Below, piece after piece: positions 33,887-42,881 of a stretch of 62,818 nucleotides of DNA. The DNA is from Corallochytrium limacisporum (lineage: Eukaryota > Opisthokonta), in NCBI GenBank assembly GCA_002811645.1, contig PDIP01000019.1, positions 104,774 to 167,591 of the forward strand, read 5' to 3'. Every line of letters starts with the position of its first letter. The stretch's first letter is position 1. The translations under genes and the position numbers were made by a program. The notes beneath the pieces are model-generated. The model was not told where the DNA came from, searched no databases, and was given only the letters and a program-made list of their open reading frames with translations.

Positions 33887-34752
33887 AAGAAGAGTGCAGG
33901 AGTCGAGGCGGCTTTAGTTTCGTTGGTACTTTTTATTTCCTCCTTTGCCTTGGGTTTTTGTTGATATTTTTTTTCACGTTCTACTCTCTAGTCAGAATAT
34001 TTTGGATCTTTGTCCCTCCCCCCCTCCTCCTCCTCTCCAGCCCCGGTGGTCTCCTTGCGATCCCTTGCTCAATATAGGCGTCGCTTCCACCCTTTTTTTT
34101 CTCCTTATCTCGCTTTTTTTTTTCTTTTTGGTTTTTTTTTAAAGTTGCTTCCGCTGTCGAAGATGGCCCGACCCGTGATCGGGGAGGGAAGAGGGGGGGA
34201 GGGGGGAAACTTTCCGTGGGTCTCCTTGATCCGCACGGTAGGGTGGGGGGAGGGATAGATGGCGGGTGTGTTTCTGCGGCAGGAAAAGGTGGTACATTTG
34301 CGCCCTTATATTTTTTTTTTTGGGTTGTGAGGTCCCCTTGCCAGTGACATCGTTCCGTGGCAGACCGTGACGTTGAGTCGGCAACAAAGACAGTGGAAAC
34401 GAAATGCGGAAACTCGCCGGTCTGCGTGTGGCGCGGTTGTGGTGCTGCGTTGGATTGGTTTCCCGCTACTTGCTCGTTCGTATGGACGATGACGGCCTCG
34501 GTCACTTGGTGTTGAATCGCCTGAGCTTGGACTGACAGCCCAACCATCGCGGGTACTTGGGTCGTGTCATGTCTGTTACGACATATTATCCTTCACGGTT
34601 ATGTTGGAACGAAAGCAAAAAAGAACGAGCTAGTTGTGCGATTTGCATACGTAGAAATACTATACACCCATGGATTGCGACAGAGTAGAAACGGTAGCAT
34701 ATACGATTTAAAGAACTGAATATTGTAACATAGACTCCCAGAAACCAACAGA

Positions 34753-36909
34753 ATGGCTTCGTTATCACAGAATTCGCTAGTCACACGACTAGCACGGCAC
34801 GGAGCACGGCAATGGCTTGCAGCCGCATCCGCACAGAATTTCCAAAAGCGGGTCACACAAACGCTCAGCAGTGGCGCCCTATACGATCGGTGTCACTCCA
34901 CACATCCATTGGTACAGAAACTCTGGGAGAGGGTTCACCCAGAGAGTGGTAACCACACAGCGACGACGGAGAAACTACTGGAGTCATCACTCACGGAGTT
35001 TTCTCGGGAATTCTCGATGAAGCGTTTCGGCGGGCGGGACCTGGTTGCTTTGACTGGTCTCACAGTTATCGCGGGTAACCACAGCCCAGCACTTGTGGAA
35101 CTTAGGCGTAATCTCCTGGAACAGTACCTGCCCAAATACCTGCACGAGTCCAGTCATCGCGAGTCTATTATACCGGATAGAAAGCAGTTAAGTGTGGTTG
35201 AACTGGGGGAGTTGGCCTGTCTCTTGGGAGGACCAGGCAGCGGTGGGTGGCAGGCTCGACTGCCGGTGTCGATCGGGGGACCATTGGCCGCCGCTATTAC
35301 CCGTGCCATTGGACGGCAGGGTTGGAGCAACGATGCCCTTATTTGTCCGAGCAGTCCGTCGCTGATGATTAGTAGTCTGGGCACTTCGGCACAGTATCGC
35401 CGCATGCATGAGGGCAGGGGGATCGCAAGAGGCTTAATTGGACTGATCAGCAGTCTGCGGGAGGTTCGCCCGGCTGACCGTGAGCAATTGCAGCAGCACC
35501 AGTACTGCGAAAATGTCCGGGTCTGGACAGACATCCTCTTCCCTACGCACGAACCGTCGGTAACCACCGCAGAGTGGCAGATGGCCACCCGGAGCGTGCC
35601 GTACGCTATTGATCAATTGGTGCAGGCACTGCGGCAAAATTGTGGACAGTTTTTGAACGCGCTCCCTACAGCAGATCTGGTTATGCTGCTAGTAACCGCT
35701 GGAATGAATCTGCCTGTGCACAGCGGAGTTGAGTTCCAGCAGGCGCAACAGCAGCCTCCCACTCAGTCTGCTGGGACACTGCTCAGTGTAGCAGAACAGA
35801 AGCAGAAAAAACTAGTCCAAGCCATGACTGTGTCCATGCAGGGACTGATCGGGGATATCGCTGACGAACTTTTGGACCGTCGCCAGGACTTCCAGACGGA
35901 TGTCTCTTTGACGCAGTGGAGTCAATTGCTCTACGTCTTTGCCCGGTTCCAGACCGTACCGGCGCTTGAGAGCAGGGACGGTGTGCGCGAACTATCCTGG
36001 ACCGCCGCTCAGACAGTGCTTTCGTCTGCTGTAGCCACCAGCGCGGCGACCGGGCGTGCCATGCACGAATACCTGACGCCGCTCGCCTGGGGTCGGTTGC
36101 TCTGGTCTTTGGGTTATGTACAGGCACCAAGCGTCACGCCTGCATCTTCCTCTGTCAATGTCAGTGGCAGCCGAAATCGCCGACTACTCACACCCGTGAT
36201 TGCACAGATCGTCGGAAAGGATCTACCCCGCCACCTGTCTGCAATGACATCTGTACAGCTCAAAGGTGTGCTCTGGTCTCTCCGCCGTCACTCGGTGTCC
36301 ATCCCGCGCGACCTACGCCCTGCGGTCCTAGCCCGTTTACGCGAGTTACACGCTTGCTCTGAAGTTGCAACCGCGGATCTGCCACCGCTACTGCGCATGG
36401 TAGACCAGGGCCGGCCGTCACTGTTGGACCGTGACTCTACTCCTTCAGATTTGATTCCGTTGGTGCATCGAATGTTCACCACAGTAGAAGCAGATGAAGT
36501 CAGTGACCTGGATAATGCTGCAGATGGTGACGACTCTGTGGACATGGCAGAGCTTGAAGGAGCGCTCATTGAAAACCCACGACTGTTTGACTCGAAGCGC
36601 TGGCTGTGGTACGATGTGCCAAAGGCTACTAACGACGGTGGTATAGTTGATGACTCACTGTCCGCACCGCAGCAACCCCAACACACAACCGCCCTGCCTT
36701 CCCAGCTTCTCTTCAATCGAGAGAGCCATCTATCACTCCTAGCCATGGCCGCACCTAGTAGCACTGTTAGTGATGATATCGCCCCTACATCGTCGGCCTC
36801 CGCCAAACCCAGCACTGCCGACCTCCAGAGTCCGCGCCCTGGCGCAGAGAACACCGACAGCACCATCTCTCTGTCCAATGGTCTGATCTTTGACAAGGAA
36901 TCGCAGTAA
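34753..36909 (+). CDS. Mitochondrial OPR/FASTK-like helical-repeat protein
   Basis: The product has 718 residues. The N-terminus MASLSQNSLVTRLARHGARQ is an amphipathic Arg/Ser-rich presequence without acidic residues. Helix-pair motifs recur: LPTADLVMLLVTAGMN (about 304), SLTQWSQLLYVFARF (about 385), LTPLAWGRLLWSLGY (about 440) and MTSVQLKGVLWSLRRH (about 498). They resemble the octotricopeptide/FASTK repeats that bind organellar RNA. A comparable motif occurs in the RAP gene at 11405-15598. No RAP domain follows; the last ~150 residues are acidic and Ser-rich. A role in mitochondrial RNA metabolism is inferred from the repeats and targeting, and no specific family is assigned. The ATG has A at -3. 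It is convergent with WDR24 (154-bp gap). Confidence 0.6.
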   Translation: MASLSQNSLVTRLARHGARQWLAAASAQNFQKRVTQTLSSGALYDRCHSTHPLVQKLWERVHPESGNHTATTEKLLESSLTEFSREFSMKRFGGRDLVALTGLTVIAGNHSPALVELRRNLLEQYLPKYLHESSHRESIIPDRKQLSVVELGELACLLGGPGSGGWQARLPVSIGGPLAAAITRAIGRQGWSNDALICPSSPSLMISSLGTSAQYRRMHEGRGIARGLIGLISSLREVRPADREQLQQHQYCENVRVWTDILFPTHEPSVTTAEWQMATRSVPYAIDQLVQALRQNCGQFLNALPTADLVMLLVTAGMNLPVHSGVEFQQAQQQPPTQSAGTLLSVAEQKQKKLVQAMTVSMQGLIGDIADELLDRRQDFQTDVSLTQWSQLLYVFARFQTVPALESRDGVRELSWTAAQTVLSSAVATSAATGRAMHEYLTPLAWGRLLWSLGYVQAPSVTPASSSVNVSGSRNRRLLTPVIAQIVGKDLPRHLSAMTSVQLKGVLWSLRRHSVSIPRDLRPAVLARLRELHACSEVATADLPPLLRMVDQGRPSLLDRDSTPSDLIPLVHRMFTTVEADEVSDLDNAADGDDSVDMAELEGALIENPRLFDSKRWLWYDVPKATNDGGIVDDSLSAPQQPQHTTALPSQLLFNRESHLSLLAMAAPSSTVSDDIAPTSSASAKPSTADLQSPRPGAENTDSTISLSNGLIFDKESQ

Positions 36910-37063
36910 ACAACGCGCACTGCAAACAAATCATAGTAGTTTTTATCGCATTCTTATTGCCGTAATCAAACACATCAACAATCACCATTCGTTCTGATTC
37001 ATTACATTGCATTCATTAAAGAAAAATGCCAACATCCTCACCAAGCTGTCCTTTCTTTGGTCC

Positions 37064-40000
37064 TCAATTGTAAGTGCAGACATGCCCACAGCCCGTCGGA
37101 CACGGTGTGCCAACACTACCTCCGTCCGCCCCCGGTGCACCCCTTGGCGGCGTCTCTTTCGGCGTCGACTGCGACGTGAACCATTGCCGCAAGCACTGCA
37201 TGTGCCCGCCATGCTGACAAGCACTACAATGAAGGTAGAGGCCTTTCACCGCATTCCCGCACACAGAGCAGACGCTCACACTGCGTTGACAAGTACCACA
37301 GATCCCCTTGACACCATTGGGCAGGATCTTGGAGCACTTACCGCAACAGACATTGAAATAGGTCGATTCCTGGTTCAGAGCCCGAATCGCGCCCAGCGGT
37401 GCGGTACCAATCACATAGGTGGCCGGCGCGTGCATATTGTAGCTCTGTAAGAGTTCAATGTAGGCGTGGAACCATGCCTCCGCCACCGCCTGCGGCACCA
37501 AGTTCTGTGCAACTTCGTAGAAAACTGTGTAAATGGTGCAGCACGTTTGTACATCGCCCTGCATGGAATACACATCCAGCACTTCCTTGAGGCCGAGGAG
37601 CATTTTGTCCACAAACGCCAGGCGCAGTCTGTGTGATTGGGACGCATTGGCCAGGGATGAGAGCATCGAGACTGCATCAGCTTGGTCAGTGACTGAGGGT
37701 CCACCACCACCAGGGCCCGTGATGGTACCGCGCGTACCAGAGTTCGCCTGTTGGTGGCTTGCGGGCGTACCACTCGAGCCCGTGATCTGGCTCTGCGACT
37801 GCGCAGATATCGTCGACAGTCCCGGTCGACTACTAACACCACCGAGGCCGGGTGTAGTTGGTGTAGTCTGGCTGCTCTGACCACTACTGCCCCGGCCCGA
37901 CCCCGCATTCGGACCGCCGACAGCTGCGGACCCTGGATTGGATCCCACTGAGTCTCGAAGGGAATATTTTCCCGAGAGAATTGAAACGCGGCTGCGGCGG
38001 AACGACTGCTTGCCTCCCGGGGCATCCTGCTCCGACGTAGGAGAGAAAATAGGGCCGCCAGCGTCTGGAGTGGTCACGTCTCCACCCTGGGTGGGATCGA
38101 ACGCTCCATTCAGAGACATTCCGGTGCCGTTTGTGGCCATGGACTGCCGGCTTGCGGTGTATGATGTGCGCAGATTCAGTGGTGTCGGAGGGGTCTCTTG
38201 CAATGTTGAAGTTTCGGTTCCGGCACTGGCACGGTTCAAACTTCCTCCGCTCAGCACTGGTACGAGGCTGGGCAGCTGGTGCGCCACCACAGCCGCGCCC
38301 CCTTTGCTGGCGTCACCAGCGGCACCGCCATTGCCATGCTGGCCCAGGACCTCCCCGTCGGTGTCATTGGTGGTTCCGTAGTTGCCACGGGTGCTATCTT
38401 CTAACCCAAGGGCCCAAGGATCGTGCGTCATACCAATGGCATTCAGTGTCTCATTCACAGCTTGCTCCTGGCGCTTTGTGCGTGTCTGCTGAAGCCGACG
38501 GGTGCCGGTTACATTGAATGAGGTCGCGTCCATACCTTCATCGAGGCCATAATCAGAAAGATCATCAGAACTGCCGCTTTCGATGCTAGACAACGGTGCG
38601 TACTCGTCGCCATCATCACCTGGGCCTCCGAGCGTAAATTGTGACTTGCCGCCGCCTTGACCAACCACTTCGGGGCTCAACGGCCGGCCCGTACCGGGAT
38701 CCGCATCCATGATCGGATAATATGAACCCTGGGAATCTTCGTCTGAGGATTCTGAGCGGCCATCGCTGAATGAGCTCACGCTGTCGTCGGAATCCGGGTC
38801 CGCAGCACTCGCTTTGAGCATACCGGCAGCCAAATGCCCGTCCACCACGCTGCCGGTGGTTCCTGGATTGAAAGTGCGTGCTGTCACCATGCCATCCGCC
38901 GCACTCCCAATCGTCTCATGATGTTGCTGGCTGCTGGCGTTCGTCTTGTCGAACCAGTGGTACGTCAACATCAGCCGCAGGATTGCCCAGGTCTGTGATA
39001 CGTCCCCGCGATTGGCTGCATCCGCCTCTCTGCCGTTTATGAGGCACAGCTCAAGAGTGGGCCTACCGCGGGTGCGGTAGCCGTATGCGAGTGTCCGGAA
39101 GGCATGGGGGACCACTCCACCTCGGCAGCGGATCATTGGACCGCTCATCATGCCCGTACCGTACGCCCCGGACGCTCTTGCGCCGCGACTGACCACTGTT
39201 GCCAGCCACGGATTTAGTATCCGCGGTTCGGTCTGGAAGAGTTTACGAGCGTATGCACTGAAATTGCCGAGTTGAGTCTGCGGTTCCTGAGCCTCCTTCA
39301 AAGCTTCTGCGAGGGCGGTGGTTCCCGACGACTGAGGTTCCAGCGCCGCGGGGCGCAAGACCAGCGGACTTACCATCGGGCTTAGTGCCCGTGCTGCCGG
39401 TATCGGGGGCCTACTTGCGATCGTGCAAGTTTGTATTTTCGTTGAGGAACTCATATTCTGTAGTAGCGCCCGCTCGGACCGAGAGGCCGAGAAGGCAAAG
39501 CTTAGCTGTCCATGTGCGCCCCAGCTCAGGGCTGTGTGATTCATGCGATTGCGTGGGATCTTGGCGGTGCTCAGACTGTGTAGCATGAAATTGCCGTCCT
39601 TGCTTACACTCAGAAGCAGAGTCGGATCGCCGCGGTGCCATTGGATGCCGGTGGTCACGTCTTTATGGTCGCTCCACGATGCCTTAGGATAGAATGGAGA
39701 CTGTAGGTCCCAGACATGAATGTCCAGATCACTGGACAGTAGAGAACAGCTGGCAATTTGATAGTCATGATGCGGCCGCCACTTGGCACGCGTAACCTCA
39801 GCGTAGGTTTGCACTTTGCCAATTTCCGTGGGCGCTGGTCCTGCCAGGGACGGCGTGGTTGGGGTAGTGCCCGGGCTCTGCCCAGAGGTGACCGACGATG
39901 CTTCAGCGCCAGCACTGCTATCGGCCATAGAACTTCTCGGATTCGATGCATTCAGAGTGTCAAAGATTTTGATCACTTTGTCTCGACCGGAAGTCGCTAG

Positions 40001-41245
40001 GATATTGGGTTGCTCCGGGTGCCAGTCCACCGTAAAGGCCGGTCCTCGGTGCGCTGTAACTCGCATTTCCACCACCGATGGCTGACGTAGATCCCACATT
40101 GTTAACTGACCGACATCGTAGACGGCCGCGAAATGGTTAGCATCCTTCGGTGCGAACTGAACATCTCGTACCGGACCGCTGCGAGCTTCAAATACATTCA
40201 CACAGCGGCCCACAACGCCGTCTGGGACATTTCTTTGGCGTAGATTGGTCATGATGGCTTTGCTGCTACCTCCACGCATGCTCTGGGAACGCAATGGTGG
40301 CATACGCAGATCCCAGAGGCGAATGGTACCATCCTGTGATCCAGACATCAACAGGTTTGGATTCTGCATCTGAAAGTTTACACGATTAACTGTGCGGTGG
40401 TGATCACTCATGGAACCAACCATTTTCTGTGCACCCTCCACGTTTAAATCCCAGATGACCACACTGCCATTGGTGGCTCCAGTAGCCAGCTGATGATTGT
40501 ACGCCGGATTTTGATTCCATGCCACGTCCGTGTATGCAAAACTCAGGCCTTTACGTGATCTTCCAACTCGAAGATTACACACCTTCCGCAGCCGCATCAT
40601 GCGCACCATTTCCGTTGACTTCAGACTTAAAGGAATGAAATCTTTGTGGAGTGGTACACCTGGTTCGTGGTCACGCATGCGTTCGGAACTTCGTCCTCCG
40701 AGAGATTGGAACTCAAGAGCAGCATCCGTGGTTGATCCCCATGTGCTCTCTGAGTCGGTATTCGGTGGCGATGTGGTTGTTGAGCTGGCGCCCGGTTGAA
40801 TTGGTCCTGCATGCCCATCTCTGGAACCTTCCCACTGACCAGACCGTGGGTTGTAGTTTGGTTGCCTCGTACGGCTACCCGCAAAGTCACTGTCGGCACC
40901 CATCGACCCGTACACCGACGCACCCGACATATTCCAATTCCCAGTGTTGTCCAAGGAATTTTCCCGCATGATTTGTTGCGGTCCCAAAGTGACGTAGTTC
41001 TGTGCAGCTTCATTTCGAAACACTTGTGTGGGTGCAGGCTCCGCCCGATCACCACTGGAGTCAAAGATACTAATTACTTCCAATGTCTCACGTCCTGATA
41101 GTGCCACATGACGTCCGTCGAAGCTGCAACTCAACGAATTCAGGTTTCCTTGCGCAATATTTATGCTCAATGTGTCCAAAGGCACAATGTTCGTGGGGTG
41201 GAACCTGGGGAGCAAGTCCCCGCGGGGTCTTGTCGCACTGCCCAT
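37064..41245 (-). CDS. WDR24: WDR24 / Sea2-like GATOR2 subunit
   Basis: The product has 1393 residues. WD40 repeats occupy about 25-560, with blades ending ATGATNGSVVIWDLN, MSGSQDGTIRLWDLR, VYDVGQLTMWDLR, TSGRDKVIKIFDT and LDIHVWDLQ. The C-terminus (1296-1393) is a cysteine/histidine zinc module: CCGKCS, CGTCQRSVSVCSVCG, LYLHCSACQHGGHMQCLRQW and a final CPTGCGHVC. The SVCSVCGNAVKGL and CQHGGH pattern is characteristic of the WDR24 RING. GATOR2 (SEACAT) acts on the vacuole or lysosome, relaying amino-acid sufficiency to TORC1 by opposing GATOR1. Between the beta-propeller and RING lie several hundred low-complexity Gly/Ser/Asp residues, making the protein far longer than the ~790-residue human homologue. 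The ATG at 41245 is the first in frame. Confidence 0.87.
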   Translation of the reverse strand: MGSATRPRGDLLPRFHPTNIVPLDTLSINIAQGNLNSLSCSFDGRHVALSGRETLEVISIFDSSGDRAEPAPTQVFRNEAAQNYVTLGPQQIMRENSLDNTGNWNMSGASVYGSMGADSDFAGSRTRQPNYNPRSGQWEGSRDGHAGPIQPGASSTTTSPPNTDSESTWGSTTDAALEFQSLGGRSSERMRDHEPGVPLHKDFIPLSLKSTEMVRMMRLRKVCNLRVGRSRKGLSFAYTDVAWNQNPAYNHQLATGATNGSVVIWDLNVEGAQKMVGSMSDHHRTVNRVNFQMQNPNLLMSGSQDGTIRLWDLRMPPLRSQSMRGGSSKAIMTNLRQRNVPDGVVGRCVNVFEARSGPVRDVQFAPKDANHFAAVYDVGQLTMWDLRQPSVVEMRVTAHRGPAFTVDWHPEQPNILATSGRDKVIKIFDTLNASNPRSSMADSSAGAEASSVTSGQSPGTTPTTPSLAGPAPTEIGKVQTYAEVTRAKWRPHHDYQIASCSLLSSDLDIHVWDLQSPFYPKASWSDHKDVTTGIQWHRGDPTLLLSVSKDGNFMLHSLSTAKIPRNRMNHTALSWGAHGQLSFAFSASRSERALLQNMSSSTKIQTCTIASRPPIPAARALSPMVSPLVLRPAALEPQSSGTTALAEALKEAQEPQTQLGNFSAYARKLFQTEPRILNPWLATVVSRGARASGAYGTGMMSGPMIRCRGGVVPHAFRTLAYGYRTRGRPTLELCLINGREADAANRGDVSQTWAILRLMLTYHWFDKTNASSQQHHETIGSAADGMVTARTFNPGTTGSVVDGHLAAGMLKASAADPDSDDSVSSFSDGRSESSDEDSQGSYYPIMDADPGTGRPLSPEVVGQGGGKSQFTLGGPGDDGDEYAPLSSIESGSSDDLSDYGLDEGMDATSFNVTGTRRLQQTRTKRQEQAVNETLNAIGMTHDPWALGLEDSTRGNYGTTNDTDGEVLGQHGNGGAAGDASKGGAAVVAHQLPSLVPVLSGGSLNRASAGTETSTLQETPPTPLNLRTSYTASRQSMATNGTGMSLNGAFDPTQGGDVTTPDAGGPIFSPTSEQDAPGGKQSFRRSRVSILSGKYSLRDSVGSNPGSAAVGGPNAGSGRGSSGQSSQTTPTTPGLGGVSSRPGLSTISAQSQSQITGSSGTPASHQQANSGTRGTITGPGGGGPSVTDQADAVSMLSSLANASQSHRLRLAFVDKMLLGLKEVLDVYSMQGDVQTCCTIYTVFYEVAQNLVPQAVAEAWFHAYIELLQSYNMHAPATYVIGTAPLGAIRALNQESTYFNVCCGKCSKILPNGVKGICGTCQRSVSVCSVCGNAVKGLYLHCSACQHGGHMQCLRQWFTSQSTPKETPPRGAPGADGGSVGTPCPTGCGHVCTYN

Positions 41246-41742
41246 ATTGATTTGCAGGCTGTGTAAACTGTGATTATCCCGATCACTCTATGTTGGCCAT
41301 CTTCGTCCTCCTTACATATCAGCCCGTATCACTCCATCCTTAATGATCATGTTCCATCGCAATGCGGCAAATCTAGAACTGGCATAGTGGTGTCCATTGA
41401 AACATATCTTGGTGGAGTGGAGTGCTTTTCTACTGTTGTTTGGTTGACATACCTGCACAAAAAAGGAGAGTATTTAGGTACTCGCTTCCAGGCACTCGTC
41501 CGTACGCCTGCGGAGCGAACCCATAGTGAATGTACTAATGTGTAAGCTATGAGGAGGCAAAGCCAACCCGCACACTAGCCCTACCTCGGTCTAAGGGCTG
41601 GTGGGAGCAGGAAGAGAGGGTGAGGGTACATACCCATCGCGAAGGAGCACAAAATATATATAGGCCGGACTGTTCTTTAATAATGTTGTGTCTAATACAC
41701 GTACGCGTTCTACATGTGACGGTCTCTTTGCATGACCACGCC
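41246..41742. other. Tandem spacer between CFIm25 and WDR24
   Basis: This 497-bp gap is the only one in the window between two genes on the same strand. It holds the 3' end of CFIm25 and the WDR24 promoter. An AT run (ATATATATA near 41651) and GAGTATTTAGG (41468-41478, plus orientation) are present. No gene is seen. Confidence 0.5.
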
Positions 41743-42384
41743 CTATTCCCGTTCTTCCGTGTTGATCACTGTGAAGCGGCTTAGGCTAGTAGGGATGGAG
41801 GCGATGATGCTGCTAAAGCGCTTGCTGTTCTCATACACATCACAGATGGGAACGTCGATCAGGCGGTAGTTCCGTGGCACATAGATGGTACATCGTTCTG
41901 GCATCTGTATGAGGAAGATCCGCCTTTCTTCTTTAGCCTCTTCAATGTGTGCAGGCAAATACGGGTGCATCTGGTTCTCAAAATTCGGCCGATACCAAGT
42001 GGAAAGTAGACCAACACACTGAAACCTTGGCCCCTTCCCTTCTTCAGGTCCAAAGAAGTGCTGTACCAACCGCACCGCGGCCGACTCCCACTTTTCGTGT
42101 TTGTTCAGCTCCTCGCATGGAAGCACATAGTGGCCCGTTCCCGGTTGCAGAAGCAGCACATGCGGAAACCCAAACTTACTCACCACCAAGACAGCCTCCA
42201 CACTCCGGCGAAGTCCAAGTGTTTTGAATTCTGCTTTCAACCGAGCTGGCCGTGACTCTACATTGATCTTGTCATGATACGCGCTCTTCTGTGTAATTGT
42301 ATAATTTGTCAGTGGATAGAGAGTTATTTCTTTCTCCTCCGGCACAGTTACAGCTGGCGCGGGCGCCGATCTGCCCTGCATCAT
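41743..42384 (-). CDS. NUDT21: Cleavage factor Im 25 kDa subunit (NUDT21/CFIm25)
   Basis: The product has 213 residues, close to the human 227. It binds UGUA elements in pre-mRNA and helps select poly(A) sites. The order is conserved: ITLYPLTNYTI (20-30), the RNA-binding segment LGLRRSVEAVLVV, a Nudix core around PHVLLLQPG, WYRPNFENQMHPYLPAHI (130-147), then VPRNYRLIDVPICDVYEN and a C-terminal LSRF. The usual LPGGEL of the Nudix box is LPCEEL here. The family binds RNA and lacks hydrolase activity, so this need not matter. The frame is open upstream from a TTG at 42417; I start at the first ATG (42384), followed by a second ATG. Confidence 0.95.
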   Translation of the reverse strand: MMQGRSAPAPAVTVPEEKEITLYPLTNYTITQKSAYHDKINVESRPARLKAEFKTLGLRRSVEAVLVVSKFGFPHVLLLQPGTGHYVLPCEELNKHEKWESAAVRLVQHFFGPEEGKGPRFQCVGLLSTWYRPNFENQMHPYLPAHIEEAKEERRIFLIQMPERCTIYVPRNYRLIDVPICDVYENSKRFSSIIASIPTSLSRFTVINTEERE

Positions 42385-42881
42385 TGTTGGCTTCGATCTA
42401 CCTCTGCAGACTGTCAATAAGCTGTTCTCTCACACGTATCCAATCGGTAAAGGCATGGACAGATTGGCTTCAACTACCATTTGACCTCGAGCTCATATCC
42501 TATCTCATCAGTAGATCCTTCTGCAGAGATTCTTCATTGCAGAAATGGAGGCCACGAATTATTTCCAGCTAAACCAAAGAAAGGCAGCTACGGGGAGGGC
42601 ACCTGCGCTTCCGTCGCAGACTCGCACCTTTTTCCACCCTCACCCTCTCCAAAGTCCATCCCTCCACGAAGGAGACCCGCGTGTGTAAGGGAGGGCGAAA
42701 GTGAGAGCACAATCGCCCGCTGGGTTTCGCCTTGGTATTTTAGTTTCGTCACTGAGAGCAACTGTACTCTTTGATCAATGCAACTTTGACGCATACGAAT
42801 ACGATTGAGTGGTCAAGTAGTTGAAGCTCATGTGCCTTTATGAACCATACTATGTGAGCGCACGCGGAAACCACACACCCA
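42385..42881. other. Divergent promoter region
   Basis: The spacer lies between CFIm25 and the RbfA-like gene. It contains a GTATTT element serving the plus-strand gene. No coding sequence is seen. Confidence 0.6.
42735..42740 (+). promoter_or_regulatory. GTATTT core-promoter candidate (RbfA-like gene)
   Basis: GTATTT in TTGGTATTTTAG lies 142-147 nt upstream of the ATG at 42882. Confidence 0.35.

Larger units (their letters stand above)
31704..34752. other. 3-kb divergent spacer rich in homopolymer runs
   Basis: No gene is supported. The plus strand from about 32,100 to 34,350 carries many runs of T, G and C of 7 to 12 bases, with polypyrimidine blocks at 33370-33430 and 34090-34140. It also has C-tract/G-tract foldbacks at 33282-33299 and 33869-33886. 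Open frames here encode only Phe/Leu/Pro/Arg-rich low-complexity sequence. Confidence 0.6.
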